A stretch of DNA of 61,501 nt from Cytophagaceae bacterium (lineage in GTDB: Bacteria; Bacteroidota; Bacteroidia; Cytophagales; Spirosomataceae), in NCBI GenBank assembly GCA_027488335.1, contig JAIYBU010000117.1:1-61501 (forward strand). The letters run 5' to 3'. Shown here piece by piece: positions 17,683 through 25,757 of the stretch. The notes under the pieces were generated by a model. It had not been told where the DNA came from. It saw nothing but the letters and a program-made list of their open reading frames with translations, and ran no database searches. Made by a program: the position numbers and the translations under genes. How positions within the stretch are numbered: position 1 is the stretch's first letter; every line of letters starts with the position of its first letter.

Positions 17683-18426
17683 ATGTCACCAATCAAATTA
17701 GTTGTTTTCGACATGGCTGGCACAACCGTGCAAGACAAAAAAGAGGTTGAAAGTTGCTTTGCCCGTGCTTGTGCCGAAACAGGCCTAACGGTTTCGGAAG
17801 AAAGAATATTGGCTTTACAAGGCTACTCAAAAATAGAAGTATTTAGGCTTCTTTGGGGAGAACGAATCGGACAAAGCCACCCCGAATACGACGAAAACGT
17901 AGTTTATTCTTACGATTATTTCCGAATGATTTTGGAAGACCATTATAAAGTCAGTGAGATATTTCCAACGGAAGGCTGTCTTGAAATGTTTGATTTTTTG
18001 CGTAAGAACAATATAAAAATTGCTTTAACGACAGGTTTTTACAGAAAAGTAACCAATATTATTCTCGAAAAACTCGGCTGGCTCGATGGCTTAGAATTTA
18101 ACTACGTCAATACATCAGGCAAATCTGTGATTGATGTTTCTATTGCCAGTGATGAAGTGCAAAAAGGCCGCCCCGAACCATATATGATTCAAAAAGCCAT
18201 GAAACTGATGGGCGTAGTTGACCCCTATGAAGTACTCAACATCGGTGACACTCCTTCCGACCTAAAATCGGGTGTGAGAGCAGGTTGCCGACTTTCGTTG
18301 GGCGTTACGAACGGCACTCATACATACGACCAACTCAAACTTATCAGAAACGATGGCTTGCTTACTTCATTGAAAGAGCTAAAGCCAATAATTGAAAATA
18401 TTAGCGTTTTAAGCGATACAGAATGA
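17683..18426 (+). CDS. Phosphonatase-like HAD hydrolase (TIGR03351 type)
   Basis: A cytoplasmic HAD-superfamily enzyme of 247 residues. The N-terminal motif is FDMAGTT (DxAGT, as in phosphonoacetaldehyde hydrolase PhnX, rather than DxDxT). The cap has GYSKIEVFR, whose Lys aligns with the Schiff-base lysine of PhnX. The pre-C-terminal residue is Arg (KGRPEP), and the metal loop is IGDTPSD. These are the features of the PhnX-like clade thought to cleave the C-P bond of phosphonoacetaldehyde or a close relative. The next gene overlaps it by 4 bp and encodes the FAD oxidase that normally accompanies this clade, which would generate the aldehyde. The ATG at 17683 is chosen over a TTG at 17653. Confidence 0.9.
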   Translation: MSPIKLVVFDMAGTTVQDKKEVESCFARACAETGLTVSEERILALQGYSKIEVFRLLWGERIGQSHPEYDENVVYSYDYFRMILEDHYKVSEIFPTEGCLEMFDFLRKNNIKIALTTGFYRKVTNIILEKLGWLDGLEFNYVNTSGKSVIDVSIASDEVQKGRPEPYMIQKAMKLMGVVDPYEVLNIGDTPSDLKSGVRAGCRLSLGVTNGTHTYDQLKLIRNDGLLTSLKELKPIIENISVLSDTE

Positions 18427-19568
18427 AAAACTTTGATTTAATAATTGTTGGAGGTGGTATTATGGGGGCATTCCATGCGTATCATGCTGCCAAACTTGGT
18501 AAAAGCGTACTTATCTTAGAAAAAGACAATTTTCCAGTTAGTTCAACCGTCAGAAACTTCGGGCAAGCCGTTCCTTCGGGTTCATCGGGTAGATGGTTTG
18601 ATTTTGGCCGTAGAAGTCTGGAAATTTACCAAGATATTCAAGCTACGTTCGATGTTTCAGTTCGTAGAAATGGCACTGTGTATGTAGCATCGGACGAAAC
18701 CGAATGGATGCTTGCGAACGAGCTTTTTGCTATTCATCAAAGTAAAAACTATAACTGTGTTTTACTCTCAAAACGCCAATGCTTAGAGCAATACCCTGAA
18801 CTCAAAGCTGATTACGTAAAAGGTGGGATTTACTACCCTAACGAAGTAAGTGTAGAGCCTAATTTGCTGATTTATAAACTATTAGAATACCTGCAAGAGC
18901 AATACAAGGTAGCTTATAAACCAAACTCAACGGTTATTGATTGCCAAGAAGCCAACGGAAAAACCGAAATAATAACTGCCAATAAAGAAAAGTTTTCGGC
19001 CGAGAAGGTAATTATTTGTAGCGGTTATGTATTTAATTTGCTTTTCCCTGAAATTTACGCTAAAAGCGGACTTATTGTTAGTAAACTACAAATGATGCAG
19101 ACTGTTCCGATGAAAAACGTTTCGCTGAAAGGAAATATTCTAACGGGGCTTTCAATCAGACGCTATGAATCCTTTGAAGAATGTCCATCTTACAAAGATA
19201 GTACAACCCCCGAACACTACGCTGAGCTAAAAAAATGGGGTGTTCATATACTTTTCAAACAAGCCATTGATGGCTCAATCATTATTGGCGACTCGCACGA
19301 ATATGCTCCCGTAGGAAAAACAGATGAGCTTGGTTTTGATACAAAAGATTATATAAATAAACTGATGCTCAAAGAAGCTGAACGTATCGTCAACTTTCCT
19401 GTCAACCAAATTGCTCGTACCTGGGCGGGTTTTTATGCACAACACCCCAACGAGATTTTTGAACATAATATCTCACCTAATATTCATATTTTTACAGGAA
19501 TTGGTGGTAAAGGCATGACTACCAGTGCGGGTTATGCGGAGGCAAATATTCAAAAGTTATTTTTATAG
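18423..19568 (+). CDS. FAD-dependent amine oxidoreductase of phosphonate clusters (TIGR03364 type)
   Basis: A 381-residue DAO-fold flavoenzyme. The FAD-binding GGGIMGAFHAYHAAKLGK lies at residues 10-27 and the acidic LILEKD ends the first beta-alpha-beta unit. SSTVRNFGQAVPSG is the signature of the family found beside phosphonatase-like hydrolases. The C-terminal IGGKGMTTS closes the FAD site. Proposed role: oxidative deamination of an aminophosphonate (2-aminoethylphosphonate, its N-methyl or 1-hydroxy derivative) to the aldehyde used by the upstream hydrolase. Start and stop overlap as ATGA, so the pair is translationally coupled. It ends 40 bp before a convergent hairpin. Confidence 0.9.
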   Translation: MKNFDLIIVGGGIMGAFHAYHAAKLGKSVLILEKDNFPVSSTVRNFGQAVPSGSSGRWFDFGRRSLEIYQDIQATFDVSVRRNGTVYVASDETEWMLANELFAIHQSKNYNCVLLSKRQCLEQYPELKADYVKGGIYYPNEVSVEPNLLIYKLLEYLQEQYKVAYKPNSTVIDCQEANGKTEIITANKEKFSAEKVIICSGYVFNLLFPEIYAKSGLIVSKLQMMQTVPMKNVSLKGNILTGLSIRRYESFEECPSYKDSTTPEHYAELKKWGVHILFKQAIDGSIIIGDSHEYAPVGKTDELGFDTKDYINKLMLKEAERIVNFPVNQIARTWAGFYAQHPNEIFEHNISPNIHIFTGIGGKGMTTSAGYAEANIQKLFL

Positions 19569-19608
19569 AGTTGCTTTCGACCTCGCTCAGGCAGTAAATT
19601 TTAGCGGC

Positions 19609-19642
19609 AATTGTGGCACATCTTTCAAAATGTGCCACAATT
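19609..19642. terminator. Bidirectional terminator between FAD oxidase and DUF5690 genes
   Basis: A perfect 13-bp inverted repeat (AATTGTGGCACAT, 19609-19621, with 19630-19642) and an 8-nt loop. The right arm touches the stop codon of the convergent DUF5690 gene. Confidence 0.75.
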
Positions 19643-20945
19643 ATTTTCCACCTAACTTCCCGAAAGTTAGCAACTTGCGGGAAGTTATCGTTCTCGGAAG
19701 ATATTTATTCGAGAAATAAAAAAGTTGTACGATAAGCAGAATAAAACAAACGAAAGAGATGACATAGCTGAATGTCATTAAGATATTTAAAAACGATATT
19801 TTTTTTAAGAAAAATTCACGGTAAATCAATAGAACTACACTTCCAAGATACCCAACCGAATCGCAGATATACACCAGAAACCCGACATTTCCACGAGCTT
19901 TGAAAAGAGCAATCAGTCGTTCAAAAACAACGGTTTGAATCAATAAATAAGGTAAAAATAAGCCAATTCCGAGGCTTAGCATCCAAGTTTTGGGCGAAAT
20001 AAGTACTTCTTGAAACGCCCACGTACTTCCGCCACAAAGCAAAACTGCCAAGAGCATCATACCCGAAAATGTGAGATAAGATTGGAAGTTATTTTTGATA
20101 AAAGCATTTAATGCAATCAAACTCACTACTACTAAGCCGATGGTTGTTTCTATCTCCGAAAAAATTGTTTTATTAAATTGTGGGTCGATTTCTCGCCATA
20201 CTTCAACGGCAAAATTATCTCGAAAATCTCGCATGGACGCCAATAATAAATAGACGCCAACAAAACACAAAAGTCCTAAACCAAATTCTTTTATTATCAG
20301 TATTTTATCAGCTTTTTTCATGGCAAATCGTTGGCTTCTTAGGTATAGGTCTTCCTCATTTGGTGGTGGAATTTGTGCCAACATCCAAACAAAAAGTAAG
20401 AAAAGAGGTAAAAAGAAAAGCCCGATGGAGTAGGGTAGATGAAACTCCGAAATATGATACGTTTCTTGCAGAAAAAGATAAAAGGTTTTCAAAACGCCCG
20501 AAGTCATAACTAAGTTTAGACTCAAGCCAAGAGCCAAAAATTCCGTCAGTTTTCGGCCTTCCAGAAAGCTAAAAATTACCCCCCAAACCATACCCAAAGG
20601 CAAGCCATTAAAAAACAGAAAAACAAAATTATATGGAAACGGTACAAATCCGAAAGCAACTAATGCGAGTTCAGCGATTACTATTAAGCTAATAATCAAT
20701 GCAATACGTTTTTTCGATTTTAATTCAGCAATGACTTTTATTCCAATAATTTTTGAAAGCATATATCCACAAACCTGCGAAATTATCAAGATGCTTTTGT
20801 AGCCAACTCCCCAAAGTTCGTAGTTTTCGTAAAGCCCCGTTGTGAATGGTTTTCTGAAAGCATACATACAAAAATACGTACCAAAAGCTGCAACGATACA
20901 CCAAATTGTGAGTAAAATTTCTGACTTTTTGAGGAGTTTCTTCAC
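19641..20945 (-). CDS. DUF5690-family MFS-like permease, candidate phosphonate transporter
   Basis: A 434-residue integral membrane protein with about 12 hydrophobic helices. The first helix ends in YFCMYAFRKPFT, which resembles the YxxRKxF signature of the organophosphate:phosphate antiporters GlpT and UhpT. Further MFS-like loops are GLPLGMVWGVIFSFLEGRKL and CDSVGYLGSV. The family is, to my knowledge, uncharacterised. Its position opposite the FAD oxidase/phosphonatase-like pair and near SusCD makes inner-membrane import of an aminophosphonate the best guess. The last 15 residues overlap a 10-bp inverted repeat (19653-19687), so the tail may be a recent extension. Confidence 0.85.
   Translation of the reverse strand: MKKLLKKSEILLTIWCIVAAFGTYFCMYAFRKPFTTGLYENYELWGVGYKSILIISQVCGYMLSKIIGIKVIAELKSKKRIALIISLIVIAELALVAFGFVPFPYNFVFLFFNGLPLGMVWGVIFSFLEGRKLTEFLALGLSLNLVMTSGVLKTFYLFLQETYHISEFHLPYSIGLFFLPLFLLFVWMLAQIPPPNEEDLYLRSQRFAMKKADKILIIKEFGLGLLCFVGVYLLLASMRDFRDNFAVEVWREIDPQFNKTIFSEIETTIGLVVVSLIALNAFIKNNFQSYLTFSGMMLLAVLLCGGSTWAFQEVLISPKTWMLSLGIGLFLPYLLIQTVVFERLIALFKARGNVGFLVYICDSVGYLGSVVLLIYREFFLKKISFLNILMTFSYVISFVCFILLIVQLFYFSNKYLPRTITSRKLLTFGKLGGK
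19653..19687. repeat. Inverted repeat in the DUF5690 3' end
   Basis: TAACTTCCCG (19653-19662) and CGGGAAGTTA (19678-19687) flank 15 bp, wholly inside the coding end of the permease and just inside the terminator at 19609-19642. Confidence 0.6.
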
Positions 20946-21080
20946 GATTTATTATGGATTAAATAAACCATAAATGTCGAGAAGTAATATAAACTCAGAA
21001 TTAAGCAAGTATTATGTTTAGGTTAGTTTTTGGTGCAAAAGTCGTGGATAATTCGGTTTTCTATTCTGCCTGAATGCTCT

Positions 21081-21088
21081 TACCTTTG
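21081..21088 (+). promoter_or_regulatory. Bacteroidota -7 element of the DUF4494 gene
   Basis: TACCTTTG matches TAnnTTTG exactly, 37 bp before the ATG at 21126. It lies just upstream of a TTG at 21102, which would fall close to the transcript start. Confidence 0.5.
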
Positions 21089-21125
21089 TTAAGTTAAATT
21101 TTTGCTTACTAAAAAATCATTACAG

Positions 21126-21620
21126 ATGTCGAATTGGTATCAAGGAAAGATTCGCTACCAAAAGGTAGATGAAAAAGATAGAACAATAAAAATCACCGAA
21201 GTATATTTAGTTGATGCCGTTTCATATACCGATGCCGAAGCTCGTGTGTATCATACGGTTGCTTCAAATACGCCTGATTTTCAGTTATTTGGACTTTCAA
21301 GAATGAAAATTCACGAGGTATTTTTTGTAGAAGAAGGCTCAGAAACTTGGTATAAAGTGAAAGTGAATTTCATTAGTTTTGATGAAAAAGCCCAAAAAGA
21401 AAAGCGTACACCTTTTACGATGCTTATCAATGCCGATAACCCTTTGTTGGCGTATCAGTTAATCTCGGAAAGACTCGGAACGGTGGAAGATTATCAAATT
21501 ACCGATATTAATATCACAAATATTTTGGAAGTTATTCCTTACGAAAAACCAGAAGAACAACTCTTAAAAAGTGGTAATTTCAAACCATTGGCTGAAGTTT
21601 TATCGAATCAGGCGGAGTAA
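21126..21620 (+). CDS. DUF4494 family protein
   Basis: A 164-residue soluble protein, MSNWYQGKIRYQKVDE..., with the DUF4494 layout (YLVDAVSYTDAEAR, IHEVFF, WYKVKVNFI). The family is broadly conserved in Bacteroidota and has no known function. The start is taken as ATG 21126 because homologues begin MSNWYxGKIRY and the -7 box lies at 21081-21088; a TTG 24 bp upstream is less likely. It is a monocistron ended by a long hairpin. Confidence 0.9.
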   Translation: MSNWYQGKIRYQKVDEKDRTIKITEVYLVDAVSYTDAEARVYHTVASNTPDFQLFGLSRMKIHEVFFVEEGSETWYKVKVNFISFDEKAQKEKRTPFTMLINADNPLLAYQLISERLGTVEDYQITDINITNILEVIPYEKPEEQLLKSGNFKPLAEVLSNQAE

Positions 21621-21637
21621 TTTTCGTAGAGGAGGGT

Positions 21638-21690
21638 ACATTTAAACAAAAGCTCAAATATTCTAAATATTTGAGCTTTTGTTTAAATGT
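21638..21690 (+). terminator. 24-bp perfect inverted repeat, terminator-like
   Basis: The arms 21638-21661 and 21667-21690 are perfectly complementary over 24 bp around a TCTAA loop. The longest symmetric block contains AAACAAAAGCTCAAATAT. The hairpin begins 18 bp after the DUF4494 stop. It has T-runs inside the 3' arm rather than after it. Confidence 0.75.
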
Positions 21691-21771
21691 AAACCTGTTG
21701 TATTTATGTTATTTTTGCTTTTGCAATACAGCAGCATAAGGAAACGCAAAGAGCTAAATTGTTTGGTATTT

Positions 21772-22494
21772 TCAAATTTGTTGATAAACTTCATCAAAAG
21801 GAACTCTCATTCTATCTCCCCAAACGCCCTCTTCTTCTCTAATGCCACATGAAATAACCATATTTATTTCTGCTCCAAAAGGTAAATTTAAGATGCTTTT
21901 TACTTTTTTACTATCAAAGCCCTCCATCGGACAAGTATCATATTTCTCACTCGCCATTGCCAACATAAATGTTTGAGCAGCTAAAGCACAGGTTTTATGC
22001 ACAACAACTCTCACGTCGTTTTCGGATACTTGATAAACAATTGCTCTGAAAAGTCCGACAATGTTTACAATGACTTTTCGGATAAGTCCCAAAATACCTA
22101 AAAAGCGTGCATATAAAAACGGAATTACTTTACCGTAATACATTTCCCAACGTTTAATTCGTTTTTCTTGTTTCTCCTTAGGGGTGTTTTTTAATACATT
22201 TTGTGTTTCCAATGCCATCATGGTCTTTGCTCTTTTATTGTACAAATCTTGCCTTGTCACGAAAACTACCATTTGTTGGGCAGTAGTAGCAGCCATTTGA
22301 CCTAAGCAAGCTACCGAGAGTTGTTTCAACGTTTCTGGATTCGTTACATGATAAAATTCCCAAAGTTGCATATTAGAGCTATTAGGGGCTAAAGTTGCCA
22401 GTTCGATACAATGTTTTACCTTTTCTGAGTCAATCGGGAGGTTTTTATAATGTCTTACGGAGCGTCGATAATTGATAATTTCTTCTAAAGTCAT
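21772..22494 (-). CDS. Nitroreductase-family protein
   Basis: A 240-residue FMN-dependent nitroreductase-fold protein. It opens with IINYRRSVRHYKNLPID, the FMN-phosphate-binding RRSxRxY block, followed by LAPNSSNMQLWEFYHV and the C-terminal CPMEGFD...INMVISCG segment. Such enzymes reduce nitro or quinone compounds with NAD(P)H, usually as dimers in the cytoplasm; the natural substrate is unknown. The central helical part (about 105-150, FLYARFLGILGLIRKVIV) is longer and more hydrophobic than in NfsB-type enzymes. Confidence 0.88.
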   Translation of the reverse strand: MTLEEIINYRRSVRHYKNLPIDSEKVKHCIELATLAPNSSNMQLWEFYHVTNPETLKQLSVACLGQMAATTAQQMVVFVTRQDLYNKRAKTMMALETQNVLKNTPKEKQEKRIKRWEMYYGKVIPFLYARFLGILGLIRKVIVNIVGLFRAIVYQVSENDVRVVVHKTCALAAQTFMLAMASEKYDTCPMEGFDSKKVKSILNLPFGAEINMVISCGIREEEGVWGDRMRVPFDEVYQQI

Positions 22495-22567
22495 TTTTTA
22501 TGTTGATTACGTATTATTAAATTTTTACATTTTTTATTTTTGAAACTTCTACTCCTCTCAAATATTA

Positions 22568-22918
22568 CTATTGCCTAAACATCAAGAGCCTGTTTATTTT
22601 TAAGTATAGCAGCGTTGAAACAATAACACTTGTGCATATTATACCAATAATATTGATGAGTTTTTGGGCTTTTCGGGCATCTCCGAAAACTTTTTTGAGT
22701 CCTTCAAATAATACCATTCCACTTATTCCACCAAAAGTATTATTAATGATGTCAGTAATATCAAAAGCTCCAATTCTGAGCAGATACTGTAAAATTTCGC
22801 AAATAAAACTCACCAAGAAAAATGAAAAAATCTTACGTAAAGCAGCCAGTTTTTGAAATAAAATTCCTACATATAAGTGCGGGCAGTGAACCGCTTCACC
22901 GAGTCTCCGTGGTAAAAT
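22568..22918 (-). pseudogene. VanZ-family gene, 5'-truncated
   Basis: The last 80 or so codons encode a clear VanZ C-terminus: FICEILQYLLRIGAFDITDI then INNTFGGISG, plus a final hydrophobic helix. The N-terminal helices of a normal 120-200 residue VanZ protein are missing, and there is no ATG. The frame stays open upstream to 22918 and abuts the TAG of the DUF2200 gene in the same phase. A GC-rich stretch (22874-22912) unlike its surroundings sits at the break. I read it as a truncated remnant. Confidence 0.65.
22874..22912. repeat. GC-rich insert-like element
   Basis: A 39-bp G/C-rich block containing GAACCGCTTC and GTCTCCGTGGTAAA in AT-rich surroundings, exactly where the VanZ gene loses its 5' part. 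It has the look of a dispersed intergenic repeat, but no second copy was found in the window. Confidence 0.3.
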
Positions 22919-23284
22919 CTAAGGGTTTCTCAGAATTTTCTCTATCTTTTTACCCTTCGCCAGTTCGTCAACGATTTTATCGAGGTACCGAACTTTTTGG
23001 GTCAAAGGATTTTTAATTTCTTCTATACGATAGCCGCATATCAGCCCAGTAATCAGATGAGCATTGGGGTTTAATGTGGCTTGCTGAAAGAAAGTTCCAA
23101 AAGTAGATTGTGCATCGATTTGTGCTTGTAGTTTTTGGTCATCGAAACCAGTAAGCCATTCAATTACTTGATGCAATTCTTCTTTGGTTCTTCCTTTCTT
23201 TTCTACTTTGGCGATATAGAGAGGATATACCGAAGCGAATGTCATTTCGGCGAAACGTTCATCATGAGTTTTCATTGTTTTCAA
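22919..23284 (-). CDS. DUF2200 family protein
   Basis: A 121-residue cytoplasmic protein with the DUF2200 layout: FAEMTFASVYPLYIAKVEKK, then VIEWLTGFD, FFQQATLNPNA, LITGLICGYRIEE and a C-terminal MDKLVDELA-like helix (here LDKIVDELAKGKK). Function unknown; homologues are small soluble proteins widespread in bacteria. ATG codons are at 23284 and 23275. It begins 4 bp after the SDR gene stop, so the two are in one operon. Confidence 0.85.
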   Translation of the reverse strand: MKTMKTHDERFAEMTFASVYPLYIAKVEKKGRTKEELHQVIEWLTGFDDQKLQAQIDAQSTFGTFFQQATLNPNAHLITGLICGYRIEEIKNPLTQKVRYLDKIVDELAKGKKIEKILRNP

Positions 23285-23288
23285 TAAT

Positions 23289-24182
23289 TCAACTTAACTG
23301 CACATATTTTCGCCAATTGTGTTGCTCTTTAAAGCCCAGCACTTCACGGATTTTTCGGTTAGAAAATAATGCTTCATGCTCATCTAATTCACGAGTGATT
23401 GGTACATTCGGGAAGAATCTTGCAGCCAACTCTTTGCTCGGAATTATTGCTCCGTTATGGTCATTACCCGCATTGAAAACCTGATAGCCAAGACCATCTT
23501 TTTGCAGACATAAATCAACAATTTGGCCTAAATCACGAGCATCAATGTAACAAAAAGCATTTCGACGACGAACTTCTGGATTCTTGAAATAGTGCGGAAA
23601 CAGTTCGGCATATTCGTGCGGTTCAATCACATTTCCGATACGAAGGGCATAGATATCAAAACCCGAGCGTAGTTGGAAACTTCGTGCTGTTTTTTCATTG
23701 ACCACTTTAGATAGACCGTAGCTATCCATCGGGTCAACGTCATAATCCTCTTCGAGTGGCAATACTTTTGGGTCGGTTATTCCATCAGCAAAACAAATAC
23801 CGTAGGTGGTTTCTGACGATGCAATGATGATTTTTTTGATGCCTAACTTAACGGCTGCTTCAATTACATTATAAGTACCAACGGTATTTACTCGAAAAGT
23901 TTCGTTATCGGGTTTGATTAAAATTCGTGGTACGGCTGCAAAATGCACTACGGCATCAAATTTTGGTACACCATTGCCAGCTTCGAGTTCGTGCAAGCCA
24001 GTATATGAACTCATGGCATTAAACATTTGCCCAGAATCGGTAATATCGGCTATCAAATTATCTACTCCTGCATGTTTTAGAGGAGTAAGGTCAACGTTTA
24101 GGACTTGATGTCCTTGTTCGAGTAAGTACGGAATTACGTGTTTTCCTGCTTTGCCTGAGCCACCTGTAAATAATATTCGCAT
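23289..24182 (-). CDS. Extended SDR family NAD(P)-dependent epimerase/dehydratase
   Basis: A 297-residue Rossmann-fold protein. The nucleotide-binding TGGSGKAGKHV is at residues 6-16, followed by Asp31 in LNVDLTPL (NAD preference), VVHFAAVPR, the SSETTYG strand with the catalytic Ser/Thr, and YGLSK with the Tyr-x3-Lys pair. It probably acts on a sugar nucleotide or similar hydroxylated substrate, but no neighbour fixes the pathway. It is co-transcribed with DUF2200 and perhaps with the 24235-24927 gene 52 bp upstream. Confidence 0.88.
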   Translation of the reverse strand: MRILFTGGSGKAGKHVIPYLLEQGHQVLNVDLTPLKHAGVDNLIADITDSGQMFNAMSSYTGLHELEAGNGVPKFDAVVHFAAVPRILIKPDNETFRVNTVGTYNVIEAAVKLGIKKIIIASSETTYGICFADGITDPKVLPLEEDYDVDPMDSYGLSKVVNEKTARSFQLRSGFDIYALRIGNVIEPHEYAELFPHYFKNPEVRRRNAFCYIDARDLGQIVDLCLQKDGLGYQVFNAGNDHNGAIIPSKELAARFFPNVPITRELDEHEALFSNRKIREVLGFKEQHNWRKYVQLS

Positions 24183-24234
24183 GGTTTGAGTGAGTAATGG
24201 TTTTATTGGTAACTACGTGCGGGTGCGTTTGGTT

Positions 24235-24927
24235 TCAACAAATGAGCAACAACCGCTCAGTTTTTTCCTTTGGAGCACGGTGAACGCATGGCGGTATTTT
24301 CGTTTCAGGATAATCTATTGCCAACCGCCAAATGTGCCCGAGACCTAAACTGATAGGCTGGGTATTCGGTTTAGCTTGATAATGTAAGTCAAAGAAATTT
24401 TCGGTTAGAAAGGCTTCAAAACCTTCATTGGCTTCACCATATAGCTTTTTAAGTGCATCACGTATTTCAGGAATCTTTACTTTTTGTATAGTTTCTGAAT
24501 TTGGTATTATTTCACTCGGAACGCCGTAGTAAGTGCATAAAAAGGTATCAGTTGGTATAGGAGAACGGTCTACATGAAAAGAGTAAACATCGGTCGGGAA
24601 AAATGGGTATTCATTGTCTCGGTCATAGTACTTAATCACATTAAGAACTGGAGCTGCACCATGAGCTGTCAATAACTGCAAGTCATTTAGTAGAATCTGA
24701 CGAGCAAGATTTCCCTGTTCGCTCAACTGAAGTGTATGAAGTAGTTCTTCGTCTATTACCGTTATATTTTCTTTCAGTTCTACTTTACTAACAATCTCGG
24801 CGAAATCACCTATTAGATTACGTATCCAGCCAATCGCATTTATTTTTTCATTAAATGGAGTAGAAATAAGGTCTTGAAAATTTGTGACATGCTGAATTTG
24901 GGACTGGGTTTCAGGAAAGTCTATCAT
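24235..24927 (-). CDS. DUF1826-like protein with an HxD motif
   Basis: A 230-residue soluble protein. The core has FHVDRSPIPTDTFLCTYYG and a C-terminal HRAPKEKTERLLLIC. This His-x-Asp ... His arrangement and the CTY.G.P block resemble DUF1826 proteins, whose HxD/H set suggests a mononuclear metal site like that of Fe(II) oxygenases. The match is partial and no reaction is known. It starts the minus-strand run that continues into the SDR and DUF2200 genes. Confidence 0.55.
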   Translation of the reverse strand: MIDFPETQSQIQHVTNFQDLISTPFNEKINAIGWIRNLIGDFAEIVSKVELKENITVIDEELLHTLQLSEQGNLARQILLNDLQLLTAHGAAPVLNVIKYYDRDNEYPFFPTDVYSFHVDRSPIPTDTFLCTYYGVPSEIIPNSETIQKVKIPEIRDALKKLYGEANEGFEAFLTENFFDLHYQAKPNTQPISLGLGHIWRLAIDYPETKIPPCVHRAPKEKTERLLLIC

Positions 24928-25244
24928 GTTGGCTGATTTACTAATAAATTTAATAAGCTGAATGTATTTAGCATTAAAAATACAAATACGTTAGCCATTT
25001 CAATTAGATATTATTCGTTTATTTCGAACACTGTAAGGGTGGAATTATATCAGGTAATTGCCATTTAATCTGTGTCAATCAAAAGATAGAAATATAAAAT
25101 GTGTTATATACTAACATAACTATTGAAGACAAGATATGCCTATTACTGAAAGAGTAGGGTAAGAGAACTCACAATTAGTGAGGATTCTAAAATATATATT
25201 CGTCTCAACAGAGTCGATATAAATTATTAGGCTGAAGTAATGAG
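24928..25244. other. Intergenic, no gene seen
   Basis: 317 bp of AT-rich sequence. The only structure noticed is a 5-bp hairpin (CTCAC/GTGAG, about 25170-25184). No coding frame or promoter stands out. Confidence 0.5.
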
Positions 25245-25733
25245 TTACTTATACGGATTCACTATAATATTAGTTTTAGCAAATTCCTTGTAAAGTTCTA
25301 ATGCTTTCAAATCGTACGATATAGCTGCATGAACTTCACTTTGAAATCTACCAATGTATTCCAGTTTCTTTTTAAAAGAAATTTGAGCAACATATTTTCC
25401 ACCGTTTAAATGAACACCTCTATAAATAGATGTTTTCTTTGGGTAAGCTGATGCAACTAAATGTCTGGAAGTGAAATGGGGTATTTGAATGATATTATTT
25501 TTTTGAAGATTTAGAGAATTGCCATCGACAAAATAAAAAGTATGACCAACTTTTCTATTACCAACAATTAGATTATGGAGATACAAATCTTGTTTCTTGG
25601 GTTTGTAAATAGTCGTTCTTAAGTACGTTTTCCCCCTCGCTTTACATGAATGCCATTTGAATTGATATAATAAAGATATATCTTCATCATCTATCAATAC
25701 TGTTGAATTATTTGCAAGAGTAACTTCTGCCAT
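25245..25733 (-). CDS. AP2-domain protein of the HNH homing-endonuclease family, HNH site degenerate
   Basis: A 162-residue protein. The N-terminal part follows the usual HNH-AP2 layout (ALIDDEDI-like start, FKWHSCKARGKTYLR, LYLHNLIVG). Where the catalytic VDHxNGN normally stands, the sequence reads HTFYFVDGNSLNLQKNNI, so the DH pair is lost. The C-terminal AP2 DNA-binding domain (about 105-158) is intact: IYRGVHLNGGKYVAQISF, YIGRFQSEVHAAISYDLKAL and EFAKTN. The protein probably still binds DNA but may no longer cut it. The promoter region carries a 21-bp T-tract on the coding strand. It lies in a gene-poor AT-rich stretch, consistent with a mobile selfish gene that has decayed. Confidence 0.75.
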   Translation of the reverse strand: MAEVTLANNSTVLIDDEDISLLYQFKWHSCKARGKTYLRTTIYKPKKQDLYLHNLIVGNRKVGHTFYFVDGNSLNLQKNNIIQIPHFTSRHLVASAYPKKTSIYRGVHLNGGKYVAQISFKKKLEYIGRFQSEVHAAISYDLKALELYKEFAKTNIIVNPYK

Positions 25734-25757
25734 GTTTTAATTTCATCAATTAAATAA

